NCBI RefSeq assembly: GCF_025979705.1
Contig: NZ_CP110136.1
Location: forward strand, 4,278,001 to 4,342,000
DNA length: 64,000 nucleotides
Reading direction: 5' to 3'
Source of the DNA: Hymenobacter sp. YIM 151858-1
Lineage (GTDB): Bacteria; Bacteroidota; Bacteroidia; Cytophagales; Hymenobacteraceae
Each line of letters begins with the position of its first letter. Position 1 is the first letter of the stretch. Both the position numbers and the translations under genes were made by a program. The notes beneath the pieces are model-generated. The model saw only the letters and a list, made by a program, of their open reading frames with translations. It made no database searches and was not told the origin of the DNA. Shown here piece by piece: positions 42,715 to 48,846 of the stretch.

Positions 42715-43611
42715 ATGACGAATAAAGAACTTAAGGCCCTTATCTCGTTGCTCGACGATGCCGAACTGCGGCCGCAGATCGAAGAGCGCATCCACGAGTT
42801 GGGGGAGAGCGTGATACCGTTTCTGGAGGAAGCCTGGGAGGAAAGCCTCGATTCGCAGCAGCAAACGCGCATCGAAGAGCTCATCCACGACTTGCAGTTT
42901 TCGGGGTTGCAGGAGCGCCTGCGCGTGTGGCGCGATTCGGGCGGCGAAAACCTGCTGGAGGGCATGTGGCTCATCAACTCGTACCAGTATCCCGATGCCG
43001 ACCTGCAGGCCCTGAACCGCGCCATCGAGCAGCTGCGCTACGAAACCTGGACGATGCTGCTGCCCGAAATGACGGCCATTGAGCAGGCGCGGGCCCTCAA
43101 CCACGTGCTGTTTCGGGTGCACCGCTTTGCGGCCAACACCCAAAACTTTCATGCGCCGGCCAACTCCATGCTGCATTTGGTGCTGGAGTCGCGCCGCGGC
43201 AACCCGCTTACGCTCTGCGTGATTTACCTGCTGGTGGCGCAGCGCCTGGGGCTGCCCATCTACGGCGTAAACCTGCCCAATCTATTCATTCTCACGTTCC
43301 GGCCCGAGCAAGACGACGAGCAGCCCTTCTACATCAATTGTTACAACCGCGGCCTGATCCTCACGCGCACCGATATCGAGCACTACGTGGCGCAGCTCAA
43401 CCTGCCGCCCAACGAAATCTTCTTCGAGCCTTGCTCGCACCTCGATATTGTGCGCCGCGCCCTGCGCAACCTGGCCGTGAGCTTCGAGAAGATGCAGGAG
43501 CCGCACAAAGCCAACGAGGTAAACAAGCTGCTCGCCATCCTCACCGGCGACGACACGCCCACCGCCCCGCCCAGCGAAGAAGCCGACGACGAATCGGAGC
43601 AAGGGGAGTAG
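42715..43611 (+). CDS. SirB1/transglutaminase-like protein
   Basis: A 298-residue cytosolic protein with the SirB1 N-terminal and transglutaminase-like core: AIEQARALNHVLFRVHRFAANTQNF, LESRRGNPLTLCVIYLLVAQRLGLPIYGVNLP and FYINCYNRGLILTRTDIE. The Cys of the TGase site appears in LTLCVIY, and partner His/Asp residues are not obvious, so activity is uncertain. The N-terminal 90 residues are HEAT-like helices (DDAELRPQIEERIHELGESVIPFLEEAWEE). I start at ATG 42715 (MTNKELKAL). Followed by a terminator. Confidence 0.82.
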   Translation: MTNKELKALISLLDDAELRPQIEERIHELGESVIPFLEEAWEESLDSQQQTRIEELIHDLQFSGLQERLRVWRDSGGENLLEGMWLINSYQYPDADLQALNRAIEQLRYETWTMLLPEMTAIEQARALNHVLFRVHRFAANTQNFHAPANSMLHLVLESRRGNPLTLCVIYLLVAQRLGLPIYGVNLPNLFILTFRPEQDDEQPFYINCYNRGLILTRTDIEHYVAQLNLPPNEIFFEPCSHLDIVRRALRNLAVSFEKMQEPHKANEVNKLLAILTGDDTPTAPPSEEADDESEQGE

Positions 43612-43625
43612 ATGCTTTGTATCAG

Positions 43626-43670
43626 CACGAAAAAGCCCGCCACGGATACCTCCGGGCGGGCTTTTTCGTG
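43626..43670 (+). terminator. Terminator after the SirB1-like gene
   Basis: Perfect 16-bp stem cacgaaaaagcccgcc / ggcgggctttttcgtg with a 13-base loop. Confidence 0.92.
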
Positions 43671-43717
43671 AATCAGACCTAGGAACCCTGGGGTCTGTGG
43701 ATAATAAGCGTAGAAAA

Positions 43718-43819
43718 CGTCATGCTGAGCCCCGCCGAAGCATCTCTACTGATAGCAATCTACTATTCGGCGAAACGGTAGAGATGCTTCGGCAAGCGGA
43801 CGCCAGATGAAGCATGACG
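43718..43819. repeat. REP-like inverted repeat (cgtcatgct ... ccgaagcatctctac)
   Basis: Left part 43718-43749 and right part 43778-43819 contain cgtcatgct and ccgaagcatctctac in opposite orientations around a short centre (atagcaatctactattcgg). It is an intergenic element; 43671-43881 has no gene. Confidence 0.75.
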
Positions 43820-43881
43820 GGCTAAGTAAGCGGCCGGATACCTCATGTACTGCTTGCCAGCAGCCGCCCCCTAGGTGCCGG

Positions 43882-44490
43882 TTAGTTCTTTTTGATCAGG
43901 CAGCCCGAAGCACGCTTTTCGGCGATGGGGGCGTTTTGGCCGGCCAGCACGGCATCGAGGGCATTTTTGAGGTAACGGTCCTTCACGTAGGCTTCCATCT
44001 GCGGATTATCGTCGATGGCGCCGCGGTAGCGCACCACAAAGCCGCCGGTAGCGGGCTGCAGCACCACGGCCTCGGGCGTTTTGCTGATGCCGAGCAGGGC
44101 CGCGGTTTTCAGGCCTTCGTCGGTGAGGTACTGCAAATCGGCGCCGGCCGAGGTTTTCACCTTCAGCTTATCCGCGTCGAGGGTTTCGGCGGTTTGCTCG
44201 ATGTTTATGGGGGCGGTTACGAACAGGAACTCCACGCCCCGGCCGGCGTAGCTGCTGCTCAGGGCCCCCAAGCGGTTTTGGTACAGGCGCGAAAACGGGC
44301 AAGCCGAGTTGGTGAACACCACCACCACGGCTTTGCTGCTGGCCAACGAGCTGAGTCTAACGGTGGCATTGTCGGCCTTTGTGAGCGAAAAATCGGTAAC
44401 CAGGGCTGTTTGGGCGCGGGCCGTGGTAGCCAAAGCCGCCGCGGTAAGCAGCACGGCGGCGGTAAGCAGGGAAAGGCGTCGGAACGACAT
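43882..44490 (-). CDS. Exported thioredoxin-fold redoxin (AhpC/TSA-like)
   Basis: A 202-residue protein with a signal peptide (MSFRRLSLLTAAVLLTAAALATTARAQ, partly quoted). The peroxiredoxin-like Cys is in VVVFTNSACPFSRLYQNRL, followed by a strand VEFLFVTAP and cis-Pro loop ISKTPEAVVLQP. Only one Cys is in the active-site stretch (ACPF), not CxxC; another lies near the C-terminus (SGCLIKK). This fits an AhpC/TSA-type or AlrA-like redoxin in the periplasm. It is 26 bases downstream of the phosphopantetheinyl transferase gene. Confidence 0.8.
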   Translation of the reverse strand: MSFRRLSLLTAAVLLTAAALATTARAQTALVTDFSLTKADNATVRLSSLASSKAVVVVFTNSACPFSRLYQNRLGALSSSYAGRGVEFLFVTAPINIEQTAETLDADKLKVKTSAGADLQYLTDEGLKTAALLGISKTPEAVVLQPATGGFVVRYRGAIDDNPQMEAYVKDRYLKNALDAVLAGQNAPIAEKRASGCLIKKN

Positions 44491-44516
44491 ACAAAGAGGG
44501 GAGAAGTCGAAAGATA

Positions 44517-45164
44517 TTACAAAGCCACGCACCACGTCAGCACGCAATCATCGGTAAGGCGCTCGTAGCGGAGCAAGTGTTGCGAGGGTGCCTCGTTCGG
44601 CGGGAGCAAGTGCCCGGTGAGGGTGCCCTGCGCCTGCAAGGCAAACGGCTCGAGCTGTATGTGCTCCTTGAACAGAAGGCGGCGGCGGCTGTGCAGTTTG
44701 TAAAGGGTTTCTTTGGCGCTCCAGTACAGGCTGTGCTTGGTTTCGTCGGGGCCGGCATCGAGGCGCTCGGCTTCGCTCAAAAACTTGGTAGCCAGCTGGC
44801 GGGCTTTGGGCCGTACTTGTTCAACATCTATGCCAACTCGGCCCTGGGGCGCGAGCAGCGCCGCCACCCACTCGCCTGAATGCGAAAGCGATATGCCAGC
44901 GCCCGATAAGCCTGTTACCAGCGGCTGGCCGGTGGTGGCGTCGGTGCGCACCAAAGTGGGCGCGTCGGTAAGCTCGCGCAGCAGCTCGTGGGCCAGGGCA
45001 CGGCCGGCCAGCCACTGGCGCGGGCGCTCCGGGTCGCGGCCGGTGGGCAGCCAGGCGGCGTAGTCGCCGGGGAGGCGCGCGAGCAGGTCTGCGGCGGGCT
45101 CCGTAAGGCGCCACAAGCCCAGCAAAGCAGCATCGGGGGTGGTGGTGAGGCTATGAAGCGGCAC
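44517..45164 (-). CDS. 4'-phosphopantetheinyl transferase superfamily protein
   Basis: A 215-residue Sfp-like enzyme moving phosphopantetheine from coenzyme A onto a carrier protein serine. Core motifs: GISLSHSGEWVAALL, VGIDVEQVRPKARQLATKFLS (Mg ligand Asp and Glu) and YWSAKETLYKLHS (catalytic Lys/Glu). Length favours the Sfp type rather than AcpS. Its carrier protein is not in the window. Possibly co-transcribed with the redoxin gene behind it. Confidence 0.92.
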   Translation of the reverse strand: MPLHSLTTTPDAALLGLWRLTEPAADLLARLPGDYAAWLPTGRDPERPRQWLAGRALAHELLRELTDAPTLVRTDATTGQPLVTGLSGAGISLSHSGEWVAALLAPQGRVGIDVEQVRPKARQLATKFLSEAERLDAGPDETKHSLYWSAKETLYKLHSRRRLLFKEHIQLEPFALQAQGTLTGHLLPPNEAPSQHLLRYERLTDDCVLTWCVAL

Positions 45165-45286
45165 TAGCAGTTGAAGTAGGGGCTTACCGAGGCAAGCGAA
45201 TTCGGCAGCAATTACGGGGAGGCGGGCGCTTGGCCGTACTTTCGCGCTGCCAAATATTGCTGCCCTAGGTGGCAGCCCGCTTGCTC

Positions 45287-46231
45287 ATGAACACCACCCA
45301 GCGTCCTCAAGTGCAGAAACTGGCCCAGCTTACCGGCCACCGCGACTGCGTGTACGCCCTGGCCGGGCACGCCGCCGAGCCCCGGTTCTTTTCGTCGGGG
45401 GCCGATGGGATGGTAGCCAGCTGGAGCATCGACGAGCCCGAGCACGACGGCCAGCTCGTGGCCAAGGTGGAAAACTCGGTGTACGCGCTGCACCACGAGC
45501 CCAGCCGACAGCTGCTGGTGGTAGGGCACAATTACCAGGGCGTGCAGGTAATCAGCCTGGCCGATAAAACCCTGCTGCACGCCACGGCGCTGCCGCCCGC
45601 GCCCATCTTCGATTTTGCCTACTCGGCCCAGCGGCAACGGCTGTTTGTGGCCCTAGGTGATGGCACGCTGGCCGTGCTGCGCACCACCGATTTCGGCGTG
45701 GAGCGCCTCGTGCGCCTCTCCGACAAAAGCCTGCGTTGCCTGAGCCTGCACGAAACCCTAGGTGAACTGGCCGTAGGCAGCTCCGACCACCGCCTGCGCA
45801 TCCTCGATGCCGATACCCTGCAGCTGAAGCACACGCTGGAGGCGGCTACCAACTCGGTGTTTACGGCGGCTTATCACCCCACCAACAACCGGCTCTACGC
45901 GGCTGGCCGCGATGCGCATTTGCGCGTGTACGATGCCACCCAGGGCTACGCCGAAGTGCACACCGTAGTGGCGCATTTGTTTGCCATCAACCACCTCACC
46001 TTCAGCCCCGATGGCCGCATGCTGGCCACCTGCAGCATGGATAAAAGCATTAAGCTGTGGGATGCCGATACCTGCCGCCTGCTGCGCGTAGTGGACAAAG
46101 CGCGCCACGCCGGGCACGGCACCTCGGTAAACCGGCTGTTTTGGTCGGGGCGGCAGAATCGGTTAGTTTCGTGTAGCGACGACCGCAGCCTGGCCGTATG
46201 GCAGGTAGAGGAGCTCGGAGATGGAAGCTAG
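45287..46231 (+). CDS. WD40 repeat protein
   Basis: A 314-residue cytosolic beta-propeller, with about seven WD-type blades: QLTGHRDCVYALAGH...GMVASWSID at the start, VVAHLFAINHLTFSPDGRMLATCSMDKSIKLWD later and NRLVSCSDDRSLAVWQV at the end. No enzymatic domain; it probably scaffolds protein interactions. ATG 45287 is preferred over GTG 45269, which overlaps a CCTAGG word. Stop codon is overlapped by the repeat starting at 46224. Three CCTAGG words lie in and around it. Confidence 0.88.
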   Translation: MNTTQRPQVQKLAQLTGHRDCVYALAGHAAEPRFFSSGADGMVASWSIDEPEHDGQLVAKVENSVYALHHEPSRQLLVVGHNYQGVQVISLADKTLLHATALPPAPIFDFAYSAQRQRLFVALGDGTLAVLRTTDFGVERLVRLSDKSLRCLSLHETLGELAVGSSDHRLRILDADTLQLKHTLEAATNSVFTAAYHPTNNRLYAAGRDAHLRVYDATQGYAEVHTVVAHLFAINHLTFSPDGRMLATCSMDKSIKLWDADTCRLLRVVDKARHAGHGTSVNRLFWSGRQNRLVSCSDDRSLAVWQVEELGDGS

Positions 46232-46321
46232 GAGTTAGGAGCCCGGGCCTTTGTCATCCTGATGCCCTTGCGCAAAGCAGGCGCCGCAAATTCTAGCTTC
46301 TACCTCCTGGCTCCTAGCTTC
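46224..46321. repeat. Inverted phrase repeat gaagctaggag / ctcctagcttc
   Basis: Exact 11-bp arms at 46224-46234 and 46311-46321. The left arm contains the WD40 stop codon, and the right arm ends six bases before the divIVA ATG. Additional copies of the words agttaggagc and ttctagcttc lie within. Confidence 0.8.
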
Positions 46322-46326
46322 TTGGC

Positions 46327-47328
46327 ATGAAAATAACCGCTCTCGATATCCGCCAGAAAACGTTTGAGCGCGCCTTTCGGGGTGTTGATAAAGACGAAGT
46401 AGAAGGCTTCCTGCTCACGCTTTCGCAGCAATGGGAGCGGATGACCGACGAAAACCGCGAACTGCGCCGCCAGCTGGAGCAAGCCCAGCACGATGTGCAG
46501 CGCATGCGCGAAGTAGAAACCTCGCTCTACCGTACCCTTAAAACCGCCGAAGACACCAGCACCAACATTGTGGAGCAGGCCCAGAAATCGGCCGACCAAA
46601 AGCTCTACGAGGCCCAAACCATGGCCGAGCAAGTGCTGGCCGAGGCCCGGCAAAAAGCCCGCGCGGTGGTAGAAGACGCCTACAAGCAAGCCGAGCGCGC
46701 CCTCTCCGACATGCAAGCCGAGGTAAACAACCTAGGGCAGGAGCACCAGCGCCTCGAAGGCGTGTACGACACCCTGGTGCGCGACTTGCAGCAACTGACG
46801 ACCAACGTGCAGGAGAAAGTAGACGAGGCCAAGCAACGGCCCCGCGGCGCGGTGGCGGCCATCCTTTCGAAGGCGGCAAGCGTAAAGGTGAAGCGCGAGG
46901 AACCCGCCTCGCCCACAACCGAACCAGCCATGTACGTGTCCGCCTCTTCTGCTTCATCTGCCGCCTACATTCCGTCGGCTGCCCCCGCCACGGGTGGCAG
47001 CGCTTTCGACGGCGGCGCACCTACCAGCCGGCCCATTGGCCCGCAGCCCGGCCGCCAAAACCAGCCCGGCGAGCCTTCGCAGGTACCGGGGCCCGAAATC
47101 GACCCGTTGCGCCCGAGCGAAAACCCCGGCATTTCCGAGCCGTCGCGCATTCACGTGCCCGATCCGGTGCGCGTGCCCTCGCCCGACGGCCCCCGCATCG
47201 AGCCCACCGCTCCGGATATTCAGCCGATTGGCCCCGGCGGCCCCGAAATTACGCAGCCCTCGCCGGCTACGCACCCGGGCTTAGCCGCCGTAGCCGAAAG
47301 CGAGAAATCGTTTTTCGACGAAATCTAG
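46327..47328 (+). CDS. DivIVA domain protein with Pro-rich tail
   Basis: A 333-residue protein. The N-terminal DivIVA membrane-binding motif (MKITALDIRQKTFERAFRGVDKDEVEGFL, partly quoted) leads into a coiled coil (about 30-165: QQWERMTDENRELRRQLEQA, AEARQKARAVVEDAYKQAER) and a low-complexity tail rich in Pro, Ser, Gly and Ala (about 190-333). Bacillus DivIVA has about 164 residues, so the tail doubles the length. DivIVA proteins sense negative curvature and organise poles or septa; the role in Bacteroidota is not known to me. folB follows. Confidence 0.9.
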   Translation: MKITALDIRQKTFERAFRGVDKDEVEGFLLTLSQQWERMTDENRELRRQLEQAQHDVQRMREVETSLYRTLKTAEDTSTNIVEQAQKSADQKLYEAQTMAEQVLAEARQKARAVVEDAYKQAERALSDMQAEVNNLGQEHQRLEGVYDTLVRDLQQLTTNVQEKVDEAKQRPRGAVAAILSKAASVKVKREEPASPTTEPAMYVSASSASSAAYIPSAAPATGGSAFDGGAPTSRPIGPQPGRQNQPGEPSQVPGPEIDPLRPSENPGISEPSRIHVPDPVRVPSPDGPRIEPTAPDIQPIGPGGPEITQPSPATHPGLAAVAESEKSFFDEI

Positions 47329-47329
47329 G

Positions 47330-47369
47330 ACCACGGATTCAACCGGATTTTTCGGATTCCACGGATTTT
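47330..47369. repeat. cggatt phrase repeat
   Basis: Iterated variants of ccacggatt, aaccggattt and ttcggatt directly after the divIVA stop codon. Confidence 0.6.
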
Positions 47370-47380
47370 GTGGACGATTG

Positions 47381-47408
47381 GCCTGCCCCCGGGGGCAGGC
47401 TTTTTTGT
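47381..47408 (+). terminator. Terminator after divIVA
   Basis: gcctgccccc / gggggcaggc perfect stem, arms adjoining, then TTTTTTG. Confidence 0.9.
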
Positions 47409-47496
47409 TTCCTTTGCGCCGGCACACGGGCCGCACGGGTTGGCTGCAGCCGATGCGCAAACCCTAGGTGCCGCGGCGCTTCGGAGCCGGAAGAGC

Positions 47497-47527
47497 ACTA
47501 ACTCACTAACTCGCCAACTCACTAACT
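47497..47527. repeat. actaactc phrase repeat
   Basis: Four imperfect copies of actaactc 16 bases before the folB ATG. Confidence 0.7.
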
Positions 47528-47542
47528 GAAACAGCTGAACCC

Positions 47543-47914
47543 ATGGGCCATATTGCACTCGAAGGACTGGAGTTTTTTGCCTTTCACGGCTACTACGACG
47601 AGGAACAGAAGATCGGAAACAAGTACGGCGTGGATTTGCGCGTGCGCACCAACCTGTACCGCGCCGGCAGCACCGACCACCTTTCCGAAACCGTGAACTA
47701 CGAAGTGCTTTACCGTATGGTGGCCGAAGAAATGCAGGCCCCGGCCCGCTTGCTCGAGCACCTGGCGCACCGCATCATCGACCGCATTTTGCACGAGTTT
47801 GGCCACGTGCGCTGGGTCGAGGTGAGCGTCTCCAAGTTCAACCCGCCGGTGGGCGGCATCTGCCAGCGCGCCCGCGTTACGCTGAAGCGCAAGCGCCCCG
47901 CGCCGGCGTTGTAG
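47543..47914 (+). CDS. folB: Dihydroneopterin aldolase
   Basis: A 123-residue T-fold aldolase converting 7,8-dihydroneopterin to 6-hydroxymethyl-dihydropterin and glycolaldehyde in folate synthesis. Typical stretches: IALEGLEFFAFHGYYDEEQKIG (Glu and the pterin pocket), LSETVNYEVLYRMV, RLLEHLAHRIIDRI and VEVSVSKFNPPVGG. It stands apart from folE (21671). Preceded by a terminator and a phrase repeat, followed by a terminator with CCTAGG in its loop. Confidence 0.95.
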   Translation: MGHIALEGLEFFAFHGYYDEEQKIGNKYGVDLRVRTNLYRAGSTDHLSETVNYEVLYRMVAEEMQAPARLLEHLAHRIIDRILHEFGHVRWVEVSVSKFNPPVGGICQRARVTLKRKRPAPAL

Positions 47915-47938
47915 GCCCTAGGTGCCCGCATCCGTTTT

Positions 47939-47973
47939 GCCCGACTGACCACCTAGGCCAGTCGGGCTTTTTT
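47939..47973 (+). terminator. Terminator after folB with CCTAGG loop
   Basis: gcccgactg / cagtcgggc around accacctaggc, then TTTTTTG; CCTAGG at 47952 is in the loop. Confidence 0.88.
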
Positions 47974-48003
47974 GCTTTAAGTGCGTTTGCGGGCAGCATG
48001 TAG

Positions 48004-48047
48004 CGCGGACTTTGGCTACGCCGACCTGCGGTTGCAGTCCGCGGCCA
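48004..48047. repeat. REP-like palindrome, shorter member
   Basis: gcggac and gtccgc arms with partial inner pairing (tagcgcggactttggctacg). It begins with the same gtagcg word as the larger element at 48091. Confidence 0.5.
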
Positions 48048-48090
48048 CGGATGGTAATTTCTGTTTTCGGACCTAGAAAGCTAACGCGGT

Positions 48091-48190
48091 GTAGCGTGGG
48101 CTTCAGCCCGCGTTTGCCAGAACGAAATCGTCAGTGCAGAACTGTGCGGCACCAATCGTTCGCGCAAACGCGGGCTCAAGCCCACGCTAC
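48091..48190. repeat. Large REP-like inverted repeat (gtagcgtgggctt...)
   Basis: Arms of 27 bases (48091-48117 and 48164-48190) pair at 26 of 27 positions around a 46-base loop; each arm is itself a small hairpin (gcgtgggcttcagcccgcg). This is the form of REP doublets mobilised by RAYT transposases; no RAYT gene is present here. 48191-48340 shows nothing else. Confidence 0.85.
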
Positions 48191-48344
48191 TCGGCGCCGC
48201 GCCAGCCACCGTTGTGTTCAGCAAGCCTACAACCAACCACGTTTTGCACTGAAAGCAGGCCGTTTCATTCTGCCGAAAATACCTGGGCAACGCCTTGCAA
48301 GCCAGGCAACCAGCGGCGGTAATTGGTGTCGGTGAGCAGGCTGC

Positions 48345-48417
48345 ACGAAATATTTCGTAGCATTTGCTTGACTTCTACGATGTGTTTCGTATATGTTTGT
48401 TACGAAACGTTTCGTAA
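48345..48417 (+). promoter_or_regulatory. Triple operator and promoter of the blaI-M56 operon
   Basis: Three copies of ACGAAA-N2-TTTCGT: 48345-48358 (perfect), 48377-48390 (ACGATGTGTTTCGT, two mismatches) and 48402-48415 (perfect, extended to the 18-bp palindrome at 48400-48417). A perfect -7 box TATGTTTG lies at 48392-48399, between the second and third operators, with CTTG 21 bases upstream. Repressor binding would cover both polymerase and start site. Confidence 0.8.
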
Positions 48418-48432
48418 CGACGCACCTGAGCA

Positions 48433-48846
48433 ATGAGCAAGAAGAACATACCGCGCCCGACGGAATCGGAGCTGGAGATTTTGCAAGTGCTGTGGCAGCA
48501 TGGCCCCAGCACGGTACGCTTTGTAAACGACGAGCTGAGCAAGCGCCGCGACGTGGGCTACACCACCACGCTGAAGCTGCTGCAGCTGATGCACGAAAAA
48601 GGCATCGTTACCCGCGACGACTCGAGCCGCACCCACGTGTACCGAGCCGCGCTGCGCGAGCAGGAAACCCAAGGCATGCTCATCGACCGCCTGCTGGATG
48701 CTGCCTTCGGGGGCTCGGCCCTGAAGCTGGTGCAGCAGGCCCTGGGCAACCGCCAAACCAGCCGCGAGGAGCTCGACCAGATCCGCAACCTGCTCGACAG
48801 CATCGACAACCAAAACCCAACCGCCGACCCCGATGAACTGGCTTGA
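48433..48846 (+). CDS. BlaI/MecI/CopY family transcriptional repressor
   Basis: A 137-residue winged-helix repressor: PTESELEILQVLWQHGPSTVRFVNDEL...VGYTTTLKLLQLMHEKGIVTRDD is the DNA-binding region and RTHVYRAALREQETQGMLIDRLLDAAFGGSALKLVQQAL the dimer region containing the usual cleavage zone. It overlaps the M56 peptidase gene by 14 bases; in known systems the protease (BlaR1/MecR1) triggers cleavage of the repressor. The three operators ahead of this gene imply strong autorepression. No beta-lactamase gene follows. Confidence 0.95.
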   Translation: MSKKNIPRPTESELEILQVLWQHGPSTVRFVNDELSKRRDVGYTTTLKLLQLMHEKGIVTRDDSSRTHVYRAALREQETQGMLIDRLLDAAFGGSALKLVQQALGNRQTSREELDQIRNLLDSIDNQNPTADPDELA

